From ZC4RG30 sp046347045 (GTDB taxonomy: Bacteria; Pseudomonadota; Gammaproteobacteria; Steroidobacterales; Steroidobacteraceae), in assembly GCA_046347045.1 (NCBI GenBank), contig JAXMGX010000016.1, positions 34,822 through 98,821 on the forward strand: a stretch of 64,000 bases of DNA, in the 5' to 3' direction. The notes under the pieces are model-generated. The model was given only the letters and a program-made list of their open reading frames with translations, was not told where the DNA came from and did not search any database. The position numbers and the translations under genes are program-made. Below are positions 36,429 to 44,959 of the stretch, in pieces (the stretch's first letter is position 1; every line of letters begins with the position of its first letter).

Positions 36429-37694
36429 CTATCGTCGCAGCACGATGTCGCACCGTCGCTCATCCCAACGCCAGTCCGGATCGGCGGCACTGATGCGCAC
36501 ACCACCCACCCAACGCATGGGTGGTTCAAGTGAATGGAAGTCCAGTTCGCCTTCCAGCACCGCGCGACCCGCATCCGTAATTTGCAGCACGTCGGTCCAC
36601 GGCGGTCGACTGCGCCCTTGGGAATCCACGCCCGATATTCGGGAGAACAGTGGCGTCGCCACCTGCTCCATGGGCACCACACGATCGCGCATCTGCGAGT
36701 CCCCCTGACCGGGAAGCGGATCGAGTTTGAAGTTCATCATTCCGAACAGTTGATTGAGGCTGCGCGGCTGTTCGCCCAACATCCTCAGGGCCATCTGCTG
36801 GGTAAAGCACAGACCATTGAACTGCGAGGGCAGTTCGAGAAGATGCCGATGCAGTGCGGGCGCCAGCAGCGGCAGGGCCGGCGTACCTCCACGCAAGAGG
36901 GCTGCTAGCGCACGCGGATCGGCACTGGCAAGTGCCTTCCACGCCGCCAGGCCGAGAGAGAGCTGCGCGGCGGTCACTGCGCAACGCTGAGGCCAAAGAA
37001 GGCGCAAGGCCTCCGGCGGCAGTTGACCCAAACCCATGAAGCGCAGGCTGCCGGGGAAGTCAGCCACAGTGATGAGCTCTATTCGCGCAGGCGCGCGATG
37101 TGTGGCGTAGTGCGCAAGCAGGCGGATCAGAACCAGCTGGTCGTAGCAGTCCCCTTCGGACCAGATCACGACGCGCTCGTAGTCGGCGGAATCCAGCAGG
37201 AGTTGCTCGTCGTGTTGCAGCCCGTGCAGCACGGCCTCGTACCGCAGTGGCGGTTCGCGATCGTTGCCGTAGCTGTCGACCAGGAACTGCGCACGCTGCT
37301 CGAGGCAGTCGACTCCTTCACGAACGGGGCCGATCAGGTACGGATAGCTGTGCTCCAGGAAATCACCCCGAAATCCCGCCTCCTGCAACGGTACGCGCAG
37401 GTCGCTGCCACATCGCAGGTGCAGCGTGCGCACATCGCCATCGAGCGCTGGGCCGCCGAGGCAGGTACGTTCTCGCTCCATGGCGGCGATGTGATGCTTG
37501 AGCGCAGCCCAGTTGTCGAAACGTTGTTCGCGTGCGATCAGGAACTGGGCCTCGGCAAGCTTGGGTGGCAGCGACTTGAATCGCGCCAGCACCTGGGCAT
37601 CACCCCGAAGCGCGGCTTTCAGCAAGTCCTTGGCGCGCTTTCCCTGCTGCTCGAGGTTGAGGCGAAAATGCGGATAGGGCCCGGGATGAGCCAT
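36429..37694 (-). CDS. DUF1835 domain protein
   Basis: 421 residues. An N-terminal helical segment of the type seen in ankyrin-like proteins (RAKDLLKAALRGDAQVLARF, FLIAREQRFDNWAALKHHI) is followed by a DUF1835 region (GDVRTLHLRCGSDLRVPLQEAGF through about residue 220) and a C-terminal helical part. ATG at 37694 follows AAGGGGAA with good spacing, better than the upstream ATG at 37757. Function is unknown. It is the first cargo gene after the tRNA. Confidence 0.72.
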   Translation of the reverse strand: MAHPGPYPHFRLNLEQQGKRAKDLLKAALRGDAQVLARFKSLPPKLAEAQFLIAREQRFDNWAALKHHIAAMERERTCLGGPALDGDVRTLHLRCGSDLRVPLQEAGFRGDFLEHSYPYLIGPVREGVDCLEQRAQFLVDSYGNDREPPLRYEAVLHGLQHDEQLLLDSADYERVVIWSEGDCYDQLVLIRLLAHYATHRAPARIELITVADFPGSLRFMGLGQLPPEALRLLWPQRCAVTAAQLSLGLAAWKALASADPRALAALLRGGTPALPLLAPALHRHLLELPSQFNGLCFTQQMALRMLGEQPRSLNQLFGMMNFKLDPLPGQGDSQMRDRVVPMEQVATPLFSRISGVDSQGRSRPPWTDVLQITDAGRAVLEGELDFHSLEPPMRWVGGVRISAADPDWRWDERRCDIVLRR

Positions 37695-37876
37695 GGTATT
37701 CCCCTTATCGATGACCTGCGCCCGCTCAGGCCGACAAGGGAAACACGGGACCTTCAATCACAAGGTCGGCGTGTCGTGGGCGCAGCCCTTTCCGCGGACG
37801 TGGGTGCTCCGACAAGAGCCGGGTCAGGCTACGCCCATTGCCGGGGACCCGGAATAGCCCCTCTCTTCTAAGTGTC

Positions 37877-37907
37877 TTGCATTGATACGTGTTATACGTA
37901 TAATACG
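37877..37907 (+). promoter_or_regulatory. Promoter and palindromic operator of the toxin-antitoxin pair
   Basis: TTGCAT (37877-37882) and TATAAT (37899-37904), spacer 16 bp. A perfect 12-bp palindrome TTATACGTATAA (37892-37903), extendable to an imperfect 20-mer (37888-37907), overlaps the -10, as expected for autorepression by the antitoxin. A strong GGAGG precedes the antitoxin ATG. Confidence 0.7.
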
Positions 37908-37933
37908 CTCAAGACACGAAGGAGGCCCGCATC

Positions 37934-38188
37934 ATGGCCCAAACCAGCGCCTTGGAGTTTCAGCGCCGCTTCGGTGAGTTTCAGCATCAAGCTCAGCGTG
38001 AACCGGTGGAGATCACCCGGCACGGACGCCGGGAATTCGTCCTGATGTCGGCCGACCACTACGACTGGATGGTCGCCGCTGCCAAACGCACGCATCGCAC
38101 AAGCGAGACGACCGATGCCGTGCTGAATGCCATCGAGCGGGCGACGATGGACCCCCAGCACGCCGCACTGGATGAGCTGCTGAAGTAG
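37934..38188 (+). CDS. Type II antitoxin, Phd/YefM family
   Basis: 84 residues with the Phd/YefM fold N terminus: TSALEFQRRFGEFQHQAQREPVEITRHGRREFVLMSADHYDWM, here recognised from the pattern of a short helix, V-x-I-T-R-H-G-R and LMS. The C-terminal part (from about residue 52) would neutralise the toxin. Its gene is 10 bp upstream of the toxin gene. Confidence 0.85.
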   Translation: MAQTSALEFQRRFGEFQHQAQREPVEITRHGRREFVLMSADHYDWMVAAAKRTHRTSETTDAVLNAIERATMDPQHAALDELLK

Positions 38189-38198
38189 CCGCTGTTCA

Positions 38199-38627
38199 AT
38201 GGCGATCCCCGAGCCCTCTCCCGGTCTGGTCGTTCGTTACGACTATCTGTGGTCCAGGGAAGCTACTGCGGGACGCATGCAGGGCAAAGATCGCCCCGCT
38301 TGCCTGGTTGCGGCTAGCGACAGCAACACCAAACCGCGCTTCGTAGTCCTGCTGCCCATCACGCACTCCACTCCGATCGGTGACACCGTAGGAATCGAAA
38401 TTCCCGCGAAGGTTCGACAGGCAATCGGACTGGATGATGAGCCAAGCTGGGTTGTCATCTCTGAATACAACGTCGACGAATGGCCGAACGCAGGCTTGTC
38501 CCCTATTCCCGGAAATCCAGACGCCTTCGCGTATGGATTCATACCTCCGGGACTCTTCGCCGTGATCAAGGCACGACTCGTGGAACTGGCGCGAAAGAAC
38601 AAGAGCGAAGCCGTAAAACGAACCTGA
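38199..38627 (+). CDS. PemK/MazF-like toxin
   Basis: 142 residues. The N terminus PGLVVRYDYLW...GKDRPACLVA and the middle VVLLPITHST fit the PemK/MazF endoribonuclease fold (K-x-R-P motif and central T-x-S/T). The C-terminal helix is KARLVELARKN. The activity, mRNA cleavage, is inferred from the family. It is cotranscribed with the upstream antitoxin. Confidence 0.75.
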   Translation: MAIPEPSPGLVVRYDYLWSREATAGRMQGKDRPACLVAASDSNTKPRFVVLLPITHSTPIGDTVGIEIPAKVRQAIGLDDEPSWVVISEYNVDEWPNAGLSPIPGNPDAFAYGFIPPGLFAVIKARLVELARKNKSEAVKRT

Positions 38628-38645
38628 TCCCACGGTTCTATAGCT

Positions 38646-38737
38646 GTGGGTACCGATGGGGGTATCGGCTCAAGCCGGCCACATTGTTGTCTTACAGATC
38701 AGCCGGTTGGCAGCTGAAATCGAGTCCTCTCCTGGGC
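38646..38737 (+). repeat. Distal end of cassette 1 with attachment core copy 2
   Basis: GTGGGTAC (38646) and TGGGGGTATC (38657-38666), then 66 bp start-to-start to AGTCCTCTCCTGGGC (38723-38737). The core is interrupted after GGGC by the IS element and continues at 41254. Confidence 0.75.
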
Positions 38738-38833
38738 TGTTAACCGGCGTGCAATTCTGACCAGGCAAGGGGTGTAACCGGCGTCCAAAATTGACCACCC
38801 CGTACCCTGCGAGGTCCCTATGGCCTTGCGGGG

Positions 38834-40516
38834 GTGACTGGGGTGCTGTGCGTGGAGACGATTGGGAAGATCCGGCGACGGCGCCTGGTGCAGGGGGAGT
38901 CGATCAGCGCGATCGCGCGGGATCTTCGGCTCTCGAGGAACACGGTCAAGCGGGCGCTGCGCGTTGAGGGCGAAGCGTTCGAGTACAGGCGGACGCGGCA
39001 ACCGCAGCCGAAGCTCGGAGCGTACGTGGCGACGCTGGACGCGTGGCTGGAGGTCGAACAGAACTTGCCGGCGCGCGAGCGGCGGACGGCGCAGCGGATC
39101 TACGAGGCGCTGTGCCTGGAGGGTTACACCGGCGCGGTGGACGGGGTGCGCCGTCACATGCGCGCGTTCGAGCGCGCCCGCCGACCGGTGGCCACGGCGT
39201 TCATCCCGCAGAGCTTCGCGCCCGGCGAGGCATACCAGTTCGACTGGAGTCACGAGCACGTGGTGCTCGGCGGCGTTGAGCAGGTGGTCAAGGTCGGTCA
39301 CCTTCGGCTGTGCCACAGCCGCGCGTTCTTCCTGGTGGCTTATCCGCGCGAGAGCCAGGAGATGGTGTTCGACGCGCATGCGCGCGCGTTCGCGTTCCTG
39401 GGCGGGGTGCCGCGGCGTGGCATCTACGACAACCTGAAGCCCGCGGTGGATGCCATCTTCCTGGGCCGGGAGCGGCGCTACAACCGCCGGTTCCTGGCGA
39501 TGTGCAACCACTACCTGATCGAGCCGACGGCGTGCACGCCGGCCTCGGGGTGGGAGAAGGGGCAGGTCGAGAACCAGGTGGGCAACGTGCGCGAGTGGGT
39601 GTTTACCCCGAAGCTGCGGTTCGCGGACCTGGCCGAGCTGAACGCGCATCTGGCGGATCGCTCGCTGCAGCTGGCGCGCGAGCGGGCGCATCCGGAGGAG
39701 CCCGAGCGGCGGGTCATCGAGCTGTGGGACGAGGAGAGATCGGCGCTGCGCGCCGTGCCGATGCCGTTCGACGGCTACGCCGAGAAGAACGCGCGGATAT
39801 CAGCCACGTGCCTGGTGCACTTCGAGCGCAACCGCTACAGCGTGGAGTGTCGGTACGTCGGCCAAGTAGCCAGCGTGCATGCGTATGCCGAGCGGATCGT
39901 GATCGTCTGCGGTGGGCAGGTGATCGGGGAGCATCCGCGTTGCTTCGAGCGCGGGCGGACGCTGTACAACCCGTGGCACTACGTGGCGGCGCTGGAGCGC
40001 AAGCCCGGAGCACTGCGCAACGGCGCGCCGTTCAAGGACTGGCTCCTGCCCGGGGCGATGACGCGGCTGCGCGAGCGGCTCTCTCGCCACAGCGACGGCG
40101 ACCGGCAGTTCGTCGACATCCTCTCGATGGTCGCCCTCTACGGGCTGGACGCCGTCGCCGAGGCCTGTGCCGCTGCGCTTGAAGAGCAGGTGGTCAGCAG
40201 TGCGCATGTGGTGAACCTGCTGCACCGGGCGGCAGAGCCCGCCCGACCGGCGCCGCTGCAGGTGCCCCAGGCGCTGAAGCTGATCACCGAGCCTGCGGCC
40301 AACTGTGATCGTTACGACCAGCTGCTGCGGACGCGGGCGGTCGTGAACCTGCCTATCCACCCCACACCGGAGAAGATGCATGCAAGTCACCCTGACCGAA
40401 CAGATGAAGGTGCTGCGCCTGCGCGGCATGGCCAATGCGCTGGAGGAGAGTCTGACGGCGCTGTCCCAGAAGAAGTTGGCCCCGACGCGCTGGCTGGAGC
40501 AGCTGCTGGCCGCTGA
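38834..40516 (+). CDS. istA: IS21-family transposase IstA
   Basis: 560-residue open frame. The N-terminal helix-turn-helix is QGESISAIARDLRLSRNTVKRAL; the integrase core shows FDWSHE, YDNLK and GQVENQVG as the probable D, D and E. Homology should end near the istB start; the last roughly 45 residues overlap istB in another frame and are unlike an IstA tail. Starts at GTG 38834 or 38843. Confidence 0.9.
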   Translation: MTGVLCVETIGKIRRRRLVQGESISAIARDLRLSRNTVKRALRVEGEAFEYRRTRQPQPKLGAYVATLDAWLEVEQNLPARERRTAQRIYEALCLEGYTGAVDGVRRHMRAFERARRPVATAFIPQSFAPGEAYQFDWSHEHVVLGGVEQVVKVGHLRLCHSRAFFLVAYPRESQEMVFDAHARAFAFLGGVPRRGIYDNLKPAVDAIFLGRERRYNRRFLAMCNHYLIEPTACTPASGWEKGQVENQVGNVREWVFTPKLRFADLAELNAHLADRSLQLARERAHPEEPERRVIELWDEERSALRAVPMPFDGYAEKNARISATCLVHFERNRYSVECRYVGQVASVHAYAERIVIVCGGQVIGEHPRCFERGRTLYNPWHYVAALERKPGALRNGAPFKDWLLPGAMTRLRERLSRHSDGDRQFVDILSMVALYGLDAVAEACAAALEEQVVSSAHVVNLLHRAAEPARPAPLQVPQALKLITEPAANCDRYDQLLRTRAVVNLPIHPTPEKMHASHPDRTDEGAAPARHGQCAGGESDGAVPEEVGPDALAGAAAGR

Positions 40517-41105
40517 AATCGCCGAGCGGCAGGCCCGCTCGTACCAGTACCAGCTGCGGCTGGCCTCGTTCCCCATGCCGCGTGACCTTGAGACGTTCGA
40601 CTTCCGCGAATCGGCCGTGGACGAGACACGGATCCGGCAACTGTGCACTGGGGAGTACCTGACGAGCGCCCGCAACATCGTGTTCGTCGGCGGCACGGGC
40701 ACCGGCAAGACGCATCTGGCTACGGCGCTGGGTCGCCAGGCCGTGCTGCAAGGCAAGCGTGTGCGGTTCTACAGCGTAGTGGATCTGGTCAACCAGCTCG
40801 ACGCCGAGAAGCGCGCGGGTCGGGCCGGGAAGCTGGCCAGTCGGCTGCTGTACCAGCACGTCATCGTGCTCGATGAGCTGGGCTACCTGCCGTTCGCGCA
40901 GGACGGCGGCTCGCTGCTGTTCCACCTGATCAGCAAGCTCTACGAGCGGGTGTCGCTGATCGTCACGACCAACCTGTCGTTCGGGGAATGGAGCAGCGTG
41001 TTCGGCGATCCGAAGATGACCACCGCGCTGCTGGACAGGCTGACGCATCGCTGCGAGATCATCGAGACCGGCAACGACAGCTACCGGTTCAAGAAGAGAA
41101 CCTGA
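40380..41105 (+). CDS. istB: IS21-family helper ATPase IstB
   Basis: 241 residues, DnaA/DnaC-like AAA+ ATPase with Walker A GGTGTGKTHLA and Walker B VLDELGYLP; NLSFGEWSSVFGD is the IstB signature. It works with IstA in strand transfer and target choice. Confidence 0.94.
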   Translation: MQVTLTEQMKVLRLRGMANALEESLTALSQKKLAPTRWLEQLLAAEIAERQARSYQYQLRLASFPMPRDLETFDFRESAVDETRIRQLCTGEYLTSARNIVFVGGTGTGKTHLATALGRQAVLQGKRVRFYSVVDLVNQLDAEKRAGRAGKLASRLLYQHVIVLDELGYLPFAQDGGSLLFHLISKLYERVSLIVTTNLSFGEWSSVFGDPKMTTALLDRLTHRCEIIETGNDSYRFKKRT

Positions 41106-41253
41106 CATCTGCCGCTGACGCGGCAGACCCACTTGTGCTCCAGATCGTCATGGACATCCCCTCGCCGGAACCCCGGATCACGCCGCCAGAACCCCCGATC
41201 CTCTGGTCAAAGTTGGGCGCCGGAGGGTGGTCAGTGTTGCGCGCCGGTTGACA

Positions 41254-41470
41254 CTCCTGGGCACCATGACGCACCCCTCCGAACGTATTTCAATACGCAG
41301 GAGGGTGACAAAGAAGCTCAGTTTCACGGCTTCTTTAGCCGATACCACGTAGATCATCCCTGCGCTTCTGCGCCAAGCAAAGCGGTACGGCAACCCATTT
41401 CCGTGGGTACAAATGGGGGTATCGGTTCAACGCAAATTCGCGTGCCCACTTCTGGGGGTATCTCGGTCGC
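41254..41470 (+). repeat. Core copy 2 (remainder) and proximal-end repeat block, copy 2
   Basis: CTCCTGGGCACCATGACGCA resumes the core after the IS element and continues into a block about 90% identical to 36210-36413. TGGGGGTATC motifs are at 41414 and 41453, at +166 and +205 from the reconstructed core, matching copy 1. With the IS removed, this was an intact tRNA-like junction. The 396 bp from istB to 41501 hold no other gene. Confidence 0.75.
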
Positions 41471-41501
41471 TCACCTTTGAAACCGTGGGTAGTGGACTCA
41501 G

Positions 41502-42524
41502 CTACTTTCGAAGCGCCTGAAGCGCTTCATGAATTTCCGGAAGCTCATCCTTGAATTCGCGTGAGAAGGACTGAATACCCGGCGCAAGCTTGTCCCTGAG
41601 TGAGACTGGCGCCGCCTTGAAAGCCGCTTTGAGCTCCTCCGCCGCGTCCTGCGCCAGCCCGGCGGTGAGTGTCACCGCCTGCTGGTAGTCCTTCTTCGCC
41701 TTCTCTGGCTCCCCGCGACGGGCGCGGCTGGAATAGAGCTTGTGCCAGATGAACCGTCCTGCCTGGGGTATGCGGACGGGGACGCAGTGCCCACCGGCCA
41801 GCACAGCGCTGGGCTCCGCATCCTTCAGCAGATAGTCATAGAACGGGATGGCCTGTGCGTGCCACGACAACTCCGGAATCGTCACCGGAGCGCCCAACCG
41901 CGTCCCGGAAGTGAGGACATCAATCCGCAGCCCCCCCGCCCCCGGCAACTTGGCCGAGGTGGGCGGCAAGCGGGGTGACAGCCCCGGTACCTCGACAAAT
42001 GGCAACGTCGTCGCTTTCAGCGCAGCCAGGAACTCCAGCTGGATCGCCAATTTGATGCGACTCTCCCGCGCCACGTCGATATCCCGGGTACGACTGCTGA
42101 ATGCCGCCACGCCCAGATCATTGAGACGGGCCATGTAGGCTAGTGTCCCCACCAGCACGAGCCCCGCGGCGAATGCCCCGACATTGTGCAGCTCGACAAG
42201 GACCCGTGCGGTTTCCCGATCTGCCACCTGGAACCCGAGCTTGCGCAGCTGGCTGACTCGCGTCTGCATCCACTCGGCAAACTCCATGCGCTCCGCAACC
42301 GTTCGCCGCAGCTCCTCGTTGTCGGAGGGTCCGATGTACTCCTCAAGCCGCCTGGAAGAGGCCACGTAGTACGCGCGACTGAGATAGGAACCGGCCTTCA
42401 CCTTGTGCGTGACGATGCTTCCGGGAGTGCCTGGCAGCAACGGTCCCGCCGCCCTCGCCCTCTCCTTGAGCTCGGCGTAGTGGGTTCGGAGGGTATCGTC
42501 GTGGAGGCGCTGCACGGTTATCAC
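41502..42524 (-). CDS. GSU2403-like nucleotidyltransferase-fold protein
   Basis: 340 residues. Central TRDIDVARE fits the S/T-x-D-x-D metal site of a minimal nucleotidyltransferase fold, preceded by VLVELHNVGAFAAGLVLVGTLAYMARLNDLG as in the GSU2403/COG5397 family. N- and C-terminal parts are helical. Function is unknown; relatives occur in accessory regions. A damaged duplicate of its 3' end lies at 46112. Confidence 0.72.
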   Translation of the reverse strand: MITVQRLHDDTLRTHYAELKERARAAGPLLPGTPGSIVTHKVKAGSYLSRAYYVASSRRLEEYIGPSDNEELRRTVAERMEFAEWMQTRVSQLRKLGFQVADRETARVLVELHNVGAFAAGLVLVGTLAYMARLNDLGVAAFSSRTRDIDVARESRIKLAIQLEFLAALKATTLPFVEVPGLSPRLPPTSAKLPGAGGLRIDVLTSGTRLGAPVTIPELSWHAQAIPFYDYLLKDAEPSAVLAGGHCVPVRIPQAGRFIWHKLYSSRARRGEPEKAKKDYQQAVTLTAGLAQDAAEELKAAFKAAPVSLRDKLAPGIQSFSREFKDELPEIHEALQALRK

Positions 42525-42604
42525 ATACTTTGTGAAAATATGTGATAAATCTAGTCGAACAGCATCGGGTTTCGCAAGGCATCGGGATCGGCGGGGAAAT
42601 TTCG

Positions 42605-42699
42605 CGGGTACCAGTGGGGGTATCAGTGCGTCGCCGGTCCCAGATTCCTTGCCCGGTCAATTACTTGGCACCGACTCTCAAGTCCTCTCCTGGGCACCA
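42605..42699 (+). repeat. Distal end of cassette 2 with attachment core copy 3
   Basis: TGGGGGTATC at 42615-42624, then exactly 66 bp to AGTCCTCTCCTGGGCACCA (42681-42699), a full 19-base match to the tRNA 3' end. Confidence 0.75.
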
Positions 42700-42731
42700 T
42701 GAATATTCGTACCTAACTTACGAATATTCAT
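42699..42731. promoter_or_regulatory. 13-bp inverted repeat upstream of the ATPase gene
   Basis: ATGAATATTCGTA and TACGAATATTCAT, perfect 13-bp arms separated by CCTAACT. AT-rich against the surroundings and ending 14 bp before the ATPase ATG. It could be an operator or a cruciform. The first arm starts at the last base of the core. Confidence 0.6.
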
Positions 42732-42745
42732 GCTAATATCCAATC

Positions 42746-43906
42746 ATGATCGACCGACCAGATCATGTTTCCCGCCTCAAGAAGCTGCTCCGGGACTACC
42801 CGGTGGTCGCCATTCTCGGCGCCCGGCAGGTCGGCAAAACCACCCTCGCTCGTGAACTTTCCCAGAGCCATCGCGGGCCGGTCACCACCTTCGACCTCGA
42901 GGACCCCGCAGCCCTCGCCAGGTTGCAGGATCCCGGCTACGCGCTGGGCTCGCTAAAAGGCCTCGTAATCCTGGACGAGATCCAGCGTCGACCGGAACTC
43001 TTCCAGATTCTGCGGGTACTGGCCGACAGGCGGCCCATCAGGGCGCGGTTTCTGGTGCTGGGAAGCGCCAGTCCTCACCTCTTGCGCCAGAGTTCGGAGT
43101 CCCTGGCAGGGCGAATCGCGTTCTATGAATTGCCCGGACTGTCCCTGTCCGAAGTCCCCTCCGGCGACCTCGCAAGGTTGTGGATGCGCGGTGGTTTTCC
43201 GCGCGCGTTTCTGGCCCGGGACGATGCCGCCAGTCATGAATGGCGCCAGAACTTCATCCGCACCTTCGTGGAGCGCGACCTTCCCCAACTAGGAGTCACC
43301 ATCGCCGCAGACACCATGCGGCGGTTCTGGACGATGCTGGCACACCACCATGCGCAGCTCTGGAATTCATCCGAACTGGCACGCGCCTTTGGAGTGGCCG
43401 ACAAGACGGTGCGCGGCTATCTCGACCGCCTGAGCGATGCGCTGGTCATCCGGCAACTGGCGCCCTGGCACGAGAACCTGGCCAAGCGCCAGGTCAAATC
43501 CCCCAAGGTGTATGTGCGCGACACGGGCCTGCTTCATTCACTGCTGGGACTTCCAACCCAGCGTGACGTCACTGCTCATCCCAAGGTTGGCGCATCGTGG
43601 GAGGGGTTCATCATCGAGCAGATCATCTGCCAGCTTCGGCTAAGCCCATCCGAATGCTATTTCTGGCGCACTTACCAGGGTGCGGAGCTAGATCTGCTGG
43701 TCATCCGAGGCAGCCAGCGCCTTGGCTTCGAGATCAAGCATACGAGCGCGCCGCAGCTGTCTCCTTCCATGCGAACGGCATTGAGCGAACTGAACCTCGA
43801 CTCACTCGCCATGGTGCACTCAGGCACGGAATCCTACGCGGTATCAGGGCGTATCGAGGCGATTGCCGCAGCGAAGCTCGGCGACAAGCTGCGAAAGATT
43901 CGTTGA
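42746..43906 (+). CDS. AAA+ ATPase with DUF4143 C-terminal domain
   Basis: 386 residues. Walker A is GARQVGKTTLA and Walker B LVILDEIQ; RFLVLGSAS is a sensor-1-like motif. The C-terminal part (from about residue 200) is DUF4143 with a PD-(D/E)xK-like segment (WEGFIIEQI, ELDLLVIRGSQRLGFEIKHTSAP). The ATG has no clear ribosome site and lies just after an AT-rich inverted repeat, so the transcript may be leaderless. Family members are common in genomic islands; function is unknown. Confidence 0.87.
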   Translation: MIDRPDHVSRLKKLLRDYPVVAILGARQVGKTTLARELSQSHRGPVTTFDLEDPAALARLQDPGYALGSLKGLVILDEIQRRPELFQILRVLADRRPIRARFLVLGSASPHLLRQSSESLAGRIAFYELPGLSLSEVPSGDLARLWMRGGFPRAFLARDDAASHEWRQNFIRTFVERDLPQLGVTIAADTMRRFWTMLAHHHAQLWNSSELARAFGVADKTVRGYLDRLSDALVIRQLAPWHENLAKRQVKSPKVYVRDTGLLHSLLGLPTQRDVTAHPKVGASWEGFIIEQIICQLRLSPSECYFWRTYQGAELDLLVIRGSQRLGFEIKHTSAPQLSPSMRTALSELNLDSLAMVHSGTESYAVSGRIEAIAAAKLGDKLRKIR

Positions 43907-44110
43907 TGCAGTGCGGACTGCCCCCCGCTTAAGGTCACTGCTTCGCCCAAACACAACCTCTCTGCAACGGGGGAAGGGCGCGGATTCTGTTGTTGAAGCC
44001 TCCAGTCGCAGGTCGGTTCTGATCCGTAGCCGCGCGTCACCCCAGGGAGCACAACTGCAGCGCAAGAACGGTCAGGTTTCCAGAAAGGGGAAAGTGCAAA
44101 ATGCCCGCCG

Positions 44111-44446
44111 ATGGCGAACGATACTCAAGCCAACGTACAGCGCATCGTGGACCTTGTTCATTGCAGTGTTGATGCGCCGCTGCGGCTCACGGAGCTTGGC
44201 GAACTCGCCGGTTGGTCCGCATTTCACCTGCAGCGCGTCTTCAAGGCCGCGACGGGACACTCGCCTGCGCAGCGCGTGCGCCTGCTACGCCTGAAGCGCG
44301 CCTCGATGCGACTGGCGATGGAGCCGTGGAGACGCGTGACGGACATCGCGCTGGAGGCCGGCTATGAAAGCGGCGATTCCTTCAGCCGTGCTTTCCGGCG
44401 AGAGATGCGGCAGTCGCCAAGGAAATTCCGGCAGCATCCGGACTGA
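44111..44446 (+). CDS. AraC-family DNA-binding domain (N-terminal half of a split regulator)
   Basis: 111 residues holding two helix-turn-helix units of an AraC/XylS domain: LTELGELAGWSAFHLQRVFKAATGHSP and VTDIALEAGYESGDSFSRAF. It stops at TGA 44444-44446 directly after FRQHPD. The same frame continues through the stop into the effector domain; relatives read PDW at this position, so a TGG to TGA change is the likely cause. A free DNA-binding domain might still bind its site. The 204 bp before it hold nothing recognisable. Confidence 0.78.
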   Translation: MANDTQANVQRIVDLVHCSVDAPLRLTELGELAGWSAFHLQRVFKAATGHSPAQRVRLLRLKRASMRLAMEPWRRVTDIALEAGYESGDSFSRAFRREMRQSPRKFRQHPD

Positions 44447-44461
44447 TCGAGATGGCGCTCG

Positions 44462-44959
44462 TTGTTCGCATTTCTCGCGCAGCCTCACCTGCCGCGCCTG
44501 GACGTGAAAATCGTGAATTTCCCACGCACGGTTGTGGCAGCCGTGGAACACATCGGGTCGTCGGACGATATCTACGACAGCACGCGCAAACTGGTGAAGT
44601 GGCGCCGGAACCATCGTGTTTCGCTTGACCGGCACCGCACCTACTGTGTGCTGCATGATCTGCGCACCCAGGCCGCCAACGGCTACCGAGTAGACATCTG
44701 CGTCTCCTACGAGAAGCCCATCTCTGCCAACTCCCAGGACGTGATCACCAAGGTCATAGTTGGTGGGCGTTGTGCGCGTGTGCGATACCTGGGGCCTAGA
44801 GAACACATCCCTATTCTGCAGCCGCTCTATACCGAATGGCTGCCGCGCAGCGGCGAACGGCTGCGGCCAGACCCGCCCTTTCTCCATTTCGTCAACATGG
44901 GCCACGACATCGCCGCCCACGAACTAATCACCGACGTCTACCTGCCGATCGCATCATGA
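44462..44959 (+). CDS. GyrI-like effector-binding domain (C-terminal half of the split AraC regulator)
   Basis: 165 residues if a TTG at 44462 is used; the homologous reading starts right after the TGA at 44446. VKIVNFPRTVVAAVEHIGSSDD opens a GyrI-like/AraC_E_bind domain that continues to ITDVYLPIAS, its normal end. It is in frame with the AraC domain, so the pair is best seen as one gene broken by a nonsense codon. Its stop overlaps the next ATG. Confidence 0.72.
   Translation: MFAFLAQPHLPRLDVKIVNFPRTVVAAVEHIGSSDDIYDSTRKLVKWRRNHRVSLDRHRTYCVLHDLRTQAANGYRVDICVSYEKPISANSQDVITKVIVGGRCARVRYLGPREHIPILQPLYTEWLPRSGERLRPDPPFLHFVNMGHDIAAHELITDVYLPIAS

Larger units (their letters stand above)
38738..41253 (+). 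mobile_element. IS21-family insertion sequence, complete (2516 bp)
   Basis: Ends begin TGTTAACCGGCG and finish CGCCGGTTGACA, an imperfect inverted repeat of about 26 bp that keeps the TG...CA termini. A second subterminal repeat (TAACCGGCGTCC) lies just inside the left end, as is typical of IS21. It contains istA and istB. CTCCTGGGC flanks it on both sides (38729-38737, 41254-41262), i.e. an 8-9 bp target duplication cut from the tRNA-derived core. Confidence 0.93.
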
